64,000 bases of DNA from Zea mays (lineage: Eukaryota > Streptophyta > Magnoliopsida > Poales > Poaceae), in NCBI RefSeq assembly GCF_902167145.1, contig NC_050097.1, positions 147,151,982 through 147,215,981 on the forward strand, written 5' to 3'. The notes beneath the pieces were generated by a model. That model was given only the letters and a program-made list of their open reading frames with translations. It was not told the DNA's origin and ran no database searches. A program made the position numbers and the translations under genes. Positions 11,156-22,902 of the stretch are shown here, piece after piece. Every line of letters begins with the position of its first letter. Positions within the stretch are counted from its first letter, which is position 1.

Positions 11156-13021
11156 CTACTTGGCCTTCTTTTTCGAGCCACGCTGGACGGACGCCTTGGG
11201 GGCGTCTTCCTTCTGTGTTCCTTGAGACTGCTTGTCCTTCTGGAAGATGGCTTCGACCGCCTCCTGACCAGAGGCAAACTTGGTGGCAATGTCCATCAAT
11301 TCGCTCGCCTTGGTGGGAGTCTTGCGCCCTAGTTTGCTCACTAGGTCCCGGCACGTGGTGCCGACGAGGAATGCCCTGATGACGTCCGAGTCGGTGATGT
11401 TGGGCAGCTCGGTGCACTGCTTCGAAAACCGCCGGATGTACTCTCGCAGGGATTCCCCTGACTGCTGGCGGCAGCTTCGGAGGTCCCATGAGTTCCCAGG
11501 GCGCACGTACGTACCTTGGAAGTTTCCCGTGAAGGCCTTGACCAGGTCGTCCCAGTCGGAGATCTGCGCAGGAGGCAGATGCTCCAGCCATGCTTGGGCA
11601 GCGTCGGAGAGGAAAAGGGGGAGGTTGCGGAAGATGAGGTTGTCGTCATTCGTCCCTCCCAACTGGCATGCCAGTCGGTAATCCGCGAGCCACAACTCCG
11701 GCCTTGTCTCCCCTGAGTACTTGGTGATGGTAGTTGGGGCTCGGAACCGGGCTGGGAACAGCGCCCGTCGTATGGCCCGGCTGAAGACCCTCAGTCCTGG
11801 CGGTTCGGGCGAGGGGCTCCGGTCCTCCTCACTGTCGTAGCGTCCTCTGCGCCTGGGGTGGTAGCCTCAGTGCACCTTCTCGTCGAGGCGGGCTCGACGG
11901 TCGCGGCGGTGGTGCTCGTCGCCGAGGCGATCCGGGGCTACAGGCGTCCCGTCCCGCGTGCGCCCGGTGCGGACCGAGGCCTCCCACATAAGTCAGGAGG
12001 ACGTTGCACGATGCTCCGAGGGGCACGCTTGCCTTCGGGAGGCAGAGCTCTTGGCTCGTCGGACCACTGTGTTTTCCAGGAGACCCTTGAGTTCGCCCTA
12101 GATACGCCGCCCCTCGGTGGTGGATGGCTCCGGCATCGCTCGGAGTAGCATCGCCGCTGCAGCTAGATTCTGACCGACCTCGCTGAAGGTCGGGGGCAGC
12201 CTTGCCCTGGCATTGTCAAGAATTCGGTGCTGGACGTCTTGGGCCTGATGAGGCGCTCCTCTGGCAAGTGCTTGGCCCGCCCACTCCTGCTCGATGTTTT
12301 ATCGGAGCTGCACAAGCCGCCCCGCTTCTTCATCGAGCTTGGCCTGCATCTCGAGGAATTGCTTGAGCTGTGTGTCCTGACCCCCCGCAGGGACTGGGAC
12401 CACAGCTAGCTCCCGCGGGATGTCAACGTGAGACGCAGGCCCAGGGGCGTCGTCATCTTGCGGCATGCCGAGGTGGTTGTCCTCGTCGTGATCTTCCTGA
12501 TCGATGTGGAAACACTCGCGGCTTGGGTCGTAACCCTCGTCGCCGAGGCTATGGCCATCGTCACAGCAGCCGGAGAGGCAGTAGTCACATGCGGACATGA
12601 AGTCTCGCATGGCACTGGGGTCACTGAGTCCGGAGAAATCTCAACCGAAGCCGGAGTCGTCGTCTTCCTCGGAACCCACAGGTCCGAAGGTTGAGACGGC
12701 CGTTAGTCGGTCCCAAGATGACCGCATAGGATACCTTGGAAGGTCAGGGTATGCCCTTGCGGAAGCGCTCATCGAAGCGGGGTCGCTTGGTGGATCGAGG
12801 CTGAATCTAAAAGGGACAGGGTGGAAAACGGACGGTACCTCTTGGTCGATGGACGATGGCGAAGTCGCGTCGGGGACGGACTGCACCGTTATCTCAGGTA
12901 CGAGGCTAATGCCCAGCAAGTCCTTTGCGAGGGTGCTGGCGTCATCAGTCCACCTGGGGTTGGCACGTAGCGGGGAAGCGATACCCGTCGTTGTCTCAGG
13001 TGCGAGGACAACACACGACAT
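11156..13021 (-). pseudogene. Gag of the Huck-like element
   Basis: The structural polyprotein lies in one frame from at least 13021 down to 11156, broken only by stops: TGA near 12640 (SGFG then stop), TAA near 12299, several between 12299 and 11695, and one at 11156. The acidic N-terminal part includes MRDFMSACDYCLS. The conserved retrotransposon gag core lies in 11695-11156 (WLADYRLACQLGGT, AQAWLEHLPPAQISDWDDL, SLREYIRRFSKQCTELPNI), followed by a Lys-rich tail. Several breaks are C-to-T or G-to-A changes, the kind expected from deamination of methylated cytosines. Confidence 0.75.
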
Positions 13022-13379
13022 GGCCCCGCAGGGGTGCCGGTGTCGTCGACTCGCTCTGGCCCGACAGCCGATGAGGTGCCGCCTCCTGCATGGCCACGGT
13101 TGCCCCGTCTCCTCCTCCTCCAGCGAGGAGGGTGGCAGGGCAAACCCGGGTGTTCCTCTTCTGCCACGGTGGGAAGTCGTCGTCGAGTTCGCCGCTGCCG
13201 GGTGAGCCGACTGTCGTTGTTGCTGTCGCGCTGCGGGGGGAGGAGTACCATGTCATAGCTGCCGTCAAGGGACATGAACTCAAGACTCCCGAAGCGGAGC
13301 AGCGTCCCCGGCTGAAGAGGCTGCTGGAGGCTACCCATCTCGAACTCAACAGGAAAGTGTTCGTTAACATGCAGCGAGC

Positions 13380-13398
13380 CCCTACCTGGCGCGCCAAC
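13380..13398 (-). other. Primer-binding site of the Huck-like element
   Basis: Next to the LTR the minus strand reads GTTGGCGCGCCAGGTAGGG. The position directly adjoining the LTR end fits a tRNA primer site. I do not name the tRNA. Confidence 0.6.
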
Positions 13399-14405
13399 TG
13401 TCGACGTTTCAGACACGCGAGGACCGTCAACCGACCAGTAAATTTGTTGTTGTGTGTCCCTGCCCAGATGGGTTGATGCAAGATGGAACACAAGAGGGAA
13501 ATGTGGCTTATGTTATCTCGCACCGGGGTGCTTGTAGTAGGGGTTACAAGCGTTGCGCGAGGGAGCAAGGGCGAGAGCGACCAACGTTGTTAGTGTTGTC
13601 GCGTCTGCCCACGGCGTCCAACGTGTGTCTAAGACGTGCCTAAGGAAGGCCCTGGGCATCCCCTTTTATAGACACAAGGAGATGCCCAGCTGTACAAGGG
13701 GGTGTAGCTATGTGCTATCGTGGTCGTTGGTGAAGTGCCTTGAGCCCTGTAGATGGGCTAACGTGGCTGTTGGAGAAGCACCTTGAGCCCTGTAGAAGCA
13801 CAGCTGTCGGCGCAGCATGGATCCTGCTGACGTTGTCTTGCTTCCGTAGGAGGTTGAGAGCAATCCGGCGTCATGGGCGCACGCGGGGAACCATCATTAC
13901 CTGTTGCCGGAGTAACCTTAGATGGGACACTGGTCTTGTTCCTTCGTAGCCTGAGGCAGCTAGCTAGGAGTAGGGTAATGATGTATCCCCTGTAGCGCAG
14001 TCGGTCCGAGGCCCAGGTCGGGCGAGGCAGAGACTTCTCCTGAGGCCGAGGCTGGGCTCGGGCGAGGTTGTGACTCCTCTCGAGGCCGAGGCTCAGGCCG
14101 AGGCCTGGGGTCGGGCGAGGCGAAGATCTTCTTCCGAGGCTATGGCCGAGGCCGAGGCCTGAGGTCGGGCGAGGCAGAGCTCCCTGTTGCATTCGAGGTC
14201 GAACTCGTGGGAGATCGTGACTCCGTTTTGTCTTGGTGGTTGGCACAGTAGCCGGAGCGGGGTGAACGGCGCTATTTTCCTATCAGATCGGTCAGTAAAG
14301 GGGCGAAGTGACTACGGTCACTTCGACCTTGCCGACTGAGGCACGTGTGTCAGGATAAGGTGTCAGGCGATCCCCGCATTAAATGCGCATGCGATACGGT
14401 CGCAT
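13399..14405 (-). repeat. 5' LTR of the Huck-like element
   Basis: On the plus strand it starts TGTCGACGTTTC at 13399. The other end is probably near GGTCGCA at about 14405, where sequence changes to an element A-type LTR. GAGGCCGAGGC-type repeats fill 14005-14185. I could not identify the target-site duplication, so the right boundary is uncertain by about 10 bases. Confidence 0.65.
13661..13674 (-). promoter_or_regulatory. TATA box in the Huck-like LTR
   Basis: The minus strand reads TGTCTATAAAAGGGG here, a strong plant TATA box about 270 bases inside the LTR from the primer site, so transcription would run leftwards into gag. Confidence 0.65.
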
Positions 14406-14410
14406 TAAAT

Positions 14411-14993
14411 GAGCAGCTTGGACACTCACATGATTAATTTATGGAACTAAATTCAATTTGTCATGTGCATTGCATTGAGGGTGTTGTTATTACTTTTGTT
14501 CTACTACTTAATTGAATTGGTATTTACTTATACTTAGTAATTGCTAATAAAATTTTGACCAACTTTAAAAGCAATGCCCAGCTTCAACCATCCTCTTTGG
14601 TAAGCCTTACACTTCACATGAGCTCCCACCGTTGGCGAGTTCATGCACATTATTCCCCACAACTTGTTGAGCTATGAACGTATGTGAGCTCACTCTTGCT
14701 GTCTCACACCCCCCACAGGTCAAGAACAGGTACCGCAGGATGTGGCGCATGGCGGATGCTGTGACGAGTTCGTGAGAGGTCTAGGCCGTCGTCTCCTAGT
14801 CAACTTTGGGTTGCTAGATCGTTGTCTTCATATGATGTCATTATTGATTTATTTTGTATAGAACTCCTGTTATGTAGTAAAGATGTGACATTCGATCATG
14901 TGCCATGATTCATCATATGTGTGAGACTTGGTCCCAGCACACCTAGTGATTATTTCGGGCCCGGGTTTTGGACCCCTAAAACTCGAGAGTGAC
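14411..14993 (+). repeat. 3' end of another A-family LTR
   Basis: GAGCAGCTTGGACACTCACATG starts a stretch matching 4861-5447, and it ends GAGTGACA at 14993. It is more diverged from 4861-5447 than the 1-467 copy is. The most economical reading is that the Huck-like element inserted into this LTR, whose left part lies before the window. Confidence 0.75.
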
Positions 14994-17900
14994 ACTTTGC
15001 TGTCCAGATTCGGACAGATTCAGTCTTCACACTTTAAACACCTATAACTTAACCTTCAGACCACCAAAAAGAGTGATCCAAAACTTTTTGGAAAGCTTAG
15101 CAAAAGTACTACACAAGATACTTAAGCACCAAGAATTGGTTCCAAATTTAATCAACCCAAACAATACATTTTTCGAAATCTGTCCTGACACTAAACATAA
15201 CACAATAATCATTTTATAAAATTCATAACTCTCAAACTATCAGGTTTATAGTTATGAAATTTTAACACAAGAAAGATAATAAAGTTATCTATAACTTTAG
15301 TATGACCATCATGAACTGATTTTAATATTAACTTAAGCAAACATTGCTATCTCTAAAATCTGTACAGAATTTGGATAGATTCAGGTACTGAACTTGTGAA
15401 AAGCATAATTTCTAAACAATCAGACTTATGACTGTCAAATTTTAACACAAGCAAGATAATAAAGTTGTCTACAACTTTTATATGTGATCTTTCTACAGGA
15501 AACATAATTTAGTTTATTAAACAGACGGCACAATGAAAACAGTGCGTGCAGGAATTTCAGTTTGCTAGCACAAGAGCACTTAACTATCACCAAGCAAAAT
15601 CATAGAGATACTACCACCAATTTCTCAAGTTTAAATCATTGTGACTTAGTTATCAAGTTTCAATTTATATCAAGACACTAAATCATTTCAAGGAACATGC
15701 GCTTTTGTTTACTTCTATTTTTTCACTAACTCCTTATAATTATAAAATGGGTGTTATTTTAGCACCATATGAAACTATCTGATTTGGGACTGTAATTTTT
15801 ATGAGACATAGGTAATAACAAATCATGACCAATGTATAAATTTCACATGCGCAGGTTTTATATTTTATTTATTACAAAAATAACAAATTATTAATGCGAT
15901 AGAGCATGTGAGGGCAAGTGAAATCTAAAACTAATTATTATCTGTGGATGCATGACCATATTACGTTTGCTTAGGCTACTGTAATATCATGCAAGGACAG
16001 TGGAACACCATTTTTCATTTTTACATCTATATATTATTTGTAAATCATTTAAAACTACTTAATGTGCATCAAGCAAGTTAAATTACTAACTCACTGATAC
16101 ATCAACCATAAATCTTGAAATTTTTACCAGTCTCACTAAGCATCACACATAGGGTCTACTATACAAATTTCAATCCGTTTGGAGTACGAGAGCTACAGAT
16201 CCAAAAATAACAAGCAAATCAATCTTCTTTTCCCTATTTAACATGTTTTAATTAACACACCAAGAAAACAGTGAACAACATATAAGTTTTATATTTTTTT
16301 AGCTAGAGTATGACAACATCTAACTAACGAAACAAGTTTCATCATTTTTGGATTTTTATAATTAAAACTATGGAGAAAAACACGTTCAATTATTTTGTAA
16401 ACCAGTTTTATTTCTACAGAAAAACTTTTCCACTAAAACATGCCAACTTATAGATCTAACAGATAGATAATTTCATAAGGAAGGCAACAAAACAAGTTTC
16501 ACAATTTTAAGAGCTACCAAACTCAATATATGAATTTTGGAAGATATTACGAGATCTGGAATTTGAAGCACCATTACCCTTGGCCTTGGACCCACACGTC
16601 ATAGGCACATGGGAGGTCTTCTTCCTCCTTGCTTCCTGCACGCACGCAGGGAGGAGATGGGGAGCTGGCCGACGACCTTGGACATGGCCATGGAGAAGTG
16701 GTCGGGGCGAGCGGCGACAAGGGCGTCCCGACAGCGAGCTTGAGAGAACACTTGGCATGGTGGAGGCTTGCTGTTTTGGTGGGGAAGAGAGGAGCAGAGC
16801 ACATGGGGAGAATCGACCATGGATGGAGCTTGCTGCCAAGAGCCCTGGGAGGAAGACGCAGGGAACCAAGACGCCACGACCAGCCACCAGAGCAGGGGGA
16901 GCAAATGTCATGAATCCATGGGGACCAGGACGCCGAGCTGGAGAGGGGCCGGTCCAGCCGTGGAATGGCTCCTGCCAGCCACCCCGTGCACGAGCAGAGA
17001 GGGCCGTGGCGCGCTGCTGAGGGAGGGGCAGGGCGCACCGACCAGCCAGCTAAGGGAGGGCACCGGCGTTGGGGAAGAGGGTGCCGTGGAGGAGCCCTGC
17101 TCCAATGCGTCCAAGCCAGAGAAGAGGGCATCCATGGCGTGCTGCGGCTTAGGGCTCCCTGGTGCTTGTCGTGGGGGTGGGAGAGCAAGGGAGCAGAGGT
17201 GGTCGCCAGCCATGGATGGAGCTCGGATGGGGGAGGAAGAGGGCCAGGGAGATGGAGCCGCTGCCTGCAGCCGTGCGCCTGTGAACAGAGAGGAGGGAGG
17301 TAGCTTGGGGGAGAAGGAGAAGTCGGTTGCTGCTTGATTTAAAGAGACGCCACAGGCAGCCATTGGTGGCGTGGGCAGTGGCCTGCAGAGCACCAGTTTG
17401 CTTAAGGGCGAAGCAACCAACGGCAGAGCAACTTTGGGCGGATGTTTTTGCCTTTTTCTATTTGGTATCGGACCTTGATCACTATAGAAGATATGTTCCT
17501 TGATCTATACTCTACAAACCTTATACATGGCTTAAGGTGATTCGGGCACTGGTTAGAGATACTTAGAGATTGAATCAAGGCTAGGTGTAATTATAAAATT
17601 TGTTGTATAACATAGGTTCTACAACTTTTATTAAAGGTCAAACCTCGTCTCTTGAATATAAAATGAGGTTTCACTTTGGTCAAAGTAGTATCGTTATAAA
17701 GCTTCAATTTATATTTTTAAGGCAATCGAAGTATTTTCTCGACATTTTCTTGGCATGGACCCTTAATAACTTTTGTTGTAGAGTTCATATAGAATTGTTT
17801 GAGCAAGATGACAAGGTTTGGTTGAATTTCAAAATTTGCATTTGTTCAAACGAGTTGTTTCAAGCAAGCACGGGATTTATCTTTTCATGTGAGTATTTGC

Positions 17901-18367
17901 TTGAAACTTCTAGAAATCTTTAGAATACACTTGATAGATAGAGATGAATGATGATATAGAAATAATAAGTCGATTTACATAAGAATTAATTAGGGGTTGA
18001 CACAACAGAGATTCTGCTAGAGAATACAGATTCAAATTAAATGTTTGGACGTTGATCGAATATCGAGAAATCAAATTTAGACATAGCTCGGATAACAATT
18101 GTTGAGAGTTCGAATAAATGAACTTTAGACGAGATCGGCAAGACAAGTTTGATGTTCGAATTTACATTTGTTTCAAGAAATAAAAGTTTTAACAGGCTCC
18201 AAATTTGGCTCTTCTGGAGATCGAATAATCCCAAATTTGATGAAACTTTCAAGAAAAATCTTGATAAACAGAGATAGATAGGATCGAGAAATAGAATTTT
18301 TCACTGAGCATTCGAGCTTAGGACAAAACTCACGGCATAACATGAAATAGACACCTAGGGTGTCACA
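14994..18367 (-). repeat. LTR-like fragment, probably Tekay/Del-type, minus strand
   Basis: An AT-rich block, a GC-rich centre (16560-17340) and a second AT-rich block give a profile like that of a long LTR. On the minus strand the right end reads TGTGACACCCTAGGTGTC, a plausible LTR start. A motif pair TTTTAACACAAG(A/C)AAGATAATAAAGTT occurs at about 15255 and 15437. The GC-rich centre has overlapping open frames on both strands (for example 16768-17337 and 17188-16574), which suggests composition rather than coding. No matching flanking duplication was found. The left end is probably interrupted by the A-family insertion ending at 14993. Confidence 0.4.
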
Positions 18368-20100
18368 ATCAGCCACTACATTAGCCACTCAATTTAGAGT
18401 TAAATCAAAGAAGTTATGAATTTATGAAGTTTTAGGATTTCATTTCTATATTAAAATTCATTTTTCGGTTTATTCTATCAACTTGAGGTTTTATTTGGAT
18501 GGTGGATGATGTTTTGAGGAAACCCAGGGTGCTATGTGTAAATTTCAGGGCCTAACTCGAATTATTTCCTATCGGACCCGGACTACAGGTTAGTTTTAGG
18601 TTCCTCTAAGGGCTCTTTTGCAACTGCACCGCAATGAAAGGGTACTGATCAATCCCACCCGATCCGCATCAACGACCTAGATTAGATTTCTCCTAACACG
18701 AACCGGTAAGCCCTCCTGGCCAAAGGATCCTCGATCGACGATCGAGGATGTGCCATGCCACGATCCAGCCAGAACCGCCCATATCCGATCGAACGGTTGT
18801 GGTTTATTGAGTGAAGGGGTACTTCCCTGTTTTAATTAGAGCCACCCAGGAGAGGATCAACGGCTCTGCTAGCTTCTCCCTACCCGAACCCGGACAGCGG
18901 CTGTGCCGCCCCTCCCCACAGCGGAGGATGGTCGACGACCATGAATTCCCTCCTCTGAAGCTCCAAACCTCAACGCGAAGAGTGCTACACGTTCCAGGAA
19001 CAACGGTGAATCTAAAGGAAGAGTTCTCACCGAAATCTGAGGTAGTGACACAGTCGATCGTCGATGCCAAGAAATTCCACACCAGAGCTCGACTTAGGCG
19101 AGAACTCGCAGGTACATTAGCCAATTCCCCCACCCGGACAGACTACCAACACGTGCGGGTAGCACCTGCCGATCTTCCCCGGCCTGAAATCCAATGAACG
19201 ATGGCGCCACTCCAGGTTCCGCGCGCGGCGGCACCCACTCTCTCTCTCTCTCTACACTAGCTGGCGACTCGGTGTTATGGTGGTGCTCGACTCCTAGTGT
19301 GGTTCATGGCAAGGCGGCCCGATGCGGGTCTTTATACCCTAGATAAGGGAGATAATTGGATTTTTGCCACTCACAATATTGTCTTCTTGTTATAATTACC
19401 ACTGTATTTATGAATTGTGGGTCCAGCTGGGTCTATGAAATGTGGGCCTGATGGCAATTTTACAAACATGTTTCTTGCTGATGGCAAATATCAGAATCTC
19501 TCTAGATAAGGTGACAACGAACCGCCCGATGTTTATGGCGCCGTCGACCGTCTTCGATTGGTTCAGCAGGTGTGGTCCGACTTTCGTGGTGAGGGTGATG
19601 ACCCCCGACCAGTGGGGCCCATGTGTCCGCGAGAGATGCGCAGAGCACAGTTGCTATGTGTGGATGACTCAGTGGGGCCCACTAGTCGGTGCGGTGGATT
19701 GCAAGTGATGTTGCTGGGGTAGGAGCGTCAGGGGGGCTAGCCAGGAGGTAATTGGGTTGCGGCGCGAGTTTTGGCCCGAGAGCCAAGGAATGGTTCTTTT
19801 TTATTCTTTTCTAGTTTCTTTTGTATTTTGGTTTTCAGTTAAAATATCAAGTTTCTCCTCTTTTCGAATTTGATTGGGAGTTTCAAACCACATCAAATGC
19901 ACAAGAATAACTATAATGTGATGCATAGTTTCACATATTTATTTAATACGTATTTAAAAGGAGATATGCTTTATAGATAAACAATTGATTAACATAACTT
20001 TTCATTTATTTCCCCATGGACTAACTAATACAATAACACTATGCATAAATATATTTAGGGGTTTACAAAATCCATGTCCTAACTTGTCAAGATTTCTAAA
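18368..20100. other. Unassigned LTR-like sequence, no gene
   Basis: A GC-rich part (18640-19330) contains an open frame at 18811-19197 that resembles nothing known to me, a short (CT)n run near 19230-19250 and TTTATACCC near 19332. The rest is AT-rich. GGGGCCCAC segments near 19610-19680 resemble the GGGACCCACC segment of the element A LTR. Probably an old LTR remnant. No coding evidence. Confidence 0.35.
19348..19497. mobile_element. Possible small MITE
   Basis: GATTTTTGCCACTCACAA near 19352 and the reverse complement of the other end, GATATTTGCCATCAGCAA, match at roughly 13 of 18 positions, about 145 bases apart, like degraded terminal inverted repeats. No target duplication is evident. 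Weak call. Confidence 0.3.
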
Positions 20101-20248
20101 TTCCTCTATTGCGCTTCCTTCAGTCTCAAGGGCCGGACCGTCCGTGACCTGGGTGAGCCCTGCAAATCTCCTTGCCTTTCCTTGGATCGTCCGGCCTCGG
20201 GGGCCAGACTGTCTGTGACCTAGGATATATTCCTTTTGGGTGTACTCA

Positions 20249-20938
20249 TTATTTAAACTTTACTTGGGATTGAGCCGATTCTCCATCGGCTCTAGCATTA
20301 CACGTAGCGGTCTCATAGGTCCAAAGCACCGAGGCATCGGCCACAACAATACAGGTCGATGCATTAGCATGTACTTGTTCTACATCATCACCTACCCATT
20401 GTAACAACATTTGATGTAAAGTAGAATGTACACATTGATTAACATGAATCCAATCTCTGCCTAAGATTAGACTATAATTTCTTTCTACATCAGCGACAAA
20501 GAATGCAGCAGCAAGGGTCTTGGTCCCGATGGTTAACTCAACGGACGTGACTCCCTTTGCTTTGATCGAACTGTTGGTCCCAACACCGCTGAGCATCATA
20601 TTGGTCTTGACTAGTTCGTCACCTTGCTTTCCTAATTTTATGTACAATGAGTAAGGCATTAAATTCATGGCTGCCCCTCCATCAACCAGCATATTAGCAA
20701 TCGGTACTCCATCGATATGCCCGCGCACGAAGAGCGACTTTAAATGGTTGACCGATTATTTTGGCTTAGTGAAGGCGACCTCTTTAGGACCAAAATCGAA
20801 TTCAGTAATGACAGATTTATCGTCATTGATAATAGTACAATTGGTTGAGAACATAATAACATTTACGTCCATACCTAAGTGTTCTAGCGTGGCTCCGTAG
20901 TCGACCAAGTTCTCTCCCAGTAGGTCGTCCTCCTCCAT
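20249..20938 (-). pseudogene. Protease region of element X
   Basis: Two segments share one frame (20938-20756 and 20728-20249), separated by a stop near 20753. The second has ANMLVDGGAAMNLMPYSLYI with the D-G-G-A active site, the flap region and SLILGRDWIHVNQCV. This is the retropepsin fold of plant Gypsy elements. The upstream segment ends DFGPKEVAFTKPK, which normally leads directly into the protease. Its role would be polyprotein processing. The break and the missing downstream RT make it non-functional. Confidence 0.75.
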
Positions 20939-21364
20939 AGGTGTTGGTGCGTCATCAAAGGTGTTCTAGCACAGAGCGAACTGTATGGACTCGAGGGTCG
21001 GACGGTCCACAACATCTGCGGACAGTTTACCTTTTATAGCTGGACTGTCTGTCGTACCTACAGAGAGTTGTGTAGTTGTTGTCTCATTTTCTGTCTTTGT
21101 GTCCGTTTGGTTTGCTTCAACGACCTTTGGCCTCCACCTCTTTTACGGTGGTGGGTATTGTAGATGCGTACCATCAAATATTTTTTTGCTTATTTTTCCT
21201 TGCTCTCCTTTGCTCTCAAGTGCTGCAATTTTCGCTTTTCAGACCGTGTCAGTCCCAATGGTCACCATCAGAGCATGGAGTATCTTGGGTCGGCTGTTTT
21301 GCTAGCAGTCGTGTGTTCTTCCTTGCTTGTGTTGGTCGATCTACCAAAAATCATCGACCCTTCA

Positions 21365-21830
21365 TTATTTCCCTGTATGACGACATCTGTTGTGCCTATT
21401 TTGATGATGTCCCCAATTGTTGTTCTCTTGGCGGCTGTAGATATATGCCCCTTGTCGGATTGGTCGGCCTTTGCGGCCGAGTAGTCCGGCAATCTTGCTG
21501 GACATGTGCCTGGTGACCGGATTGAGGGGCACTAAATCGGTCTTGTACTGGAGGTGCCATCCTTTCAAACACAGATGTTTGGGGTGCCCCCAAGCGGGAT
21601 ATTGTGGCATCCCATATAGATATCGGGGCATACTCCACATTTGATTGGGGACATAAGGCGGTGGTACGTATGCATATCGATATGGCACAAATGGATATGG
21701 CGATGCAGGTGTCCATGCAAGCACATTAGGTCTTAATTGGACATTATGACCTGCTGACCTTTCTGATTGGTGAGATGGTCCAATCGGTCTTACCTGCTGT
21801 CGCTCCTGAGTAGGTGAGTGAGGTCGCTTT
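21365..21830 (-). pseudogene. C-terminal gag segment of element X
   Basis: The frame from 21724 back to 21365 is Pro/Tyr-rich (PYRYAYVPPPYVPNQMWSMP) and stays open upstream to about 21830, where T-old sequence begins. Low-complexity Pro/Tyr linkers of this kind are common in Gypsy gag. The matching N-terminal part is 48275-47425, on the other side of the insertion. No zinc knuckle was recognised. Confidence 0.5.
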
Positions 21831-21928
21831 GTTGGCAGCCCCTAGCACTGTCGCCTTCTTCGACGGCATGACAAAGGCGAATGCTTGCCGAAGGTTGTGG
21901 AAGTGAGTTCACCGGAGGTGGGCACCAA
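21831..21928 (-). repeat. Leader fragment of T-old outside its left LTR
   Basis: From GCAGCCCCTAGCACTG to GGGCACCAA this repeats 46725-46821, the primer site, leader and gag start next to the right LTR. It lies where unrelated target DNA is expected, so the left end is not a simple insertion end. Confidence 0.7.
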
Positions 21929-22610
21929 TGTTGGTCACTTGTTATCAAATGTTGTGAGTCAAGAACAAGGCAACACAATCGTTGAGTATTAACGACCTTC
22001 GTCCTCCGAAGCATTATATCCCCATGGACATAATGATCATCAGATGAAGGTCATGAAGGACATGCCTTCATCATCTTATGGATAAATCAGAATACAAAGA
22101 GATAGAAATGACGAGTATAACTCATCGATTCATTCATATTTGCATTCTGTAAAATATGCATAAGTATTAACAGAATATGTATTACATTAATACCTTCGGC
22201 TTGCTCGAAGGTGTTAACATGAGAGTGATTACAATCCAGCGTGAACAGTGCGGTGCTACTGTTCATCTATTTATAGGCACGGGTCGCAGCCCGGGTAAAA
22301 GTACATTTATGTCCCTGACATTTACTTATGATCATAACATAAAACATTAAGGACTAGCTGGTCTTTTTCCCCTTTCTGTCGGCATCATGTTCAGTCTTCA
22401 TCACCATTATAAGCCGAAGTTGTTATTCTCTGGTCATAGCTTCGACATTCATTCTTATAACCTTCGGATCATATCTTCACCTCGTATGACTTTATTATGG
22501 GGAGAGACTCCCATCCTGAATCCAAAGCTCCCTTTAATAATCTATACCATGCTGAAAACAAATGGTTAATCAAATTTTTGAGGACCTTCGGAAGAGGAAG
22601 GCCCCCAACA
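21929..22610 (-). repeat. Left (3') LTR of T-old
   Basis: Plus-strand TGTTGGTCAC...CCCCCAACA, 682 bases. The minus-strand TATA (CTATAAATAG) lies near 22265-22275, beside an inverted repeat GAACAGT...ACTGTTC. A purine-rich sequence (GCGAGGGTCTAT on the minus strand) adjoins it at 22611-22622 as the polypurine tract. Confidence 0.85.
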
Positions 22611-22765
22611 ATAGACCCTCGCAGTATTAATTTGTTCCTTTGTAACAAATTCAGACTGCGACGTGAACGAAGGCCTTTAGCCGAAGGTCCGAAAAAACAC
22701 CTTCCCTTTGCTAGAATAGCTAATCATTCTGAACCGTGGGACCCACCGAGCTGTGGGGCTCTGAG

Positions 22766-22776
22766 TATATATATAG
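22766..22776 (+). promoter_or_regulatory. TATA box of the antisense gene in T-old
   Basis: GTATATATATAGAAGG lies outside the LTR and about 160 bases before the first conserved codons, at the place corresponding to TATAAATA of T-young (29351-29358). It is 60 bases after the conserved motif GAAAAAACACCTTCCCTT at 22691-22708. Confidence 0.6.
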
Positions 22777-22902
22777 AAGGTTGTGTCGCAAATATTTTTC
22801 GTGCAATCTAGCTGTTTGCGCTATGTTTGCCATTTTAGCCTTCTTCTCTTTCGCGAGCTCGATTGACTTTTGAGCTTCGGCATCTGCTCAACCATCACCT
22901 GA

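Larger units (their letters stand above)
5448..14405 (-). mobile_element. Huck-like Tat/Gypsy retrotransposon, decayed, 3' end missing
   Basis: On the minus strand the order is LTR (13399-14405), primer site, gag, protease, RT, RNase H and integrase, ending at 6866. A plus-strand antisense gene follows downstream of pol. This is the known architecture of grass Tat-lineage elements. The LTR motif TGTCGACGTTTC, the primer region TTGGCGCGCCAGGTAGGG and the GAGGCCGAGGC repeats match my memory of maize Huck. The 3' LTR and the first part of the antisense gene were separated by the insertion of element A and lie before the window. The many nonsense codons and at least two frameshifts make it inactive. 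Confidence 0.8.

Noticed and set aside
12597..13205. 202-codon plus-strand frame over the gag start
   Set aside because: Antisense shadow of gag, which is recognisable on the minus strand.
16574..17337. Host gene in the GC-rich block at 16.6-17.3 kb
   Set aside because: Several overlapping frames on both strands, no splice-consistent exon chain or known domain, and flanks that look like LTR sequence.
14989..18367. Complete solo LTR with target duplication
   Set aside because: The right end looks like an LTR start, but the flanks do not match, and the left border coincides with the end of an A-family LTR. Kept only as an LTR-like fragment.
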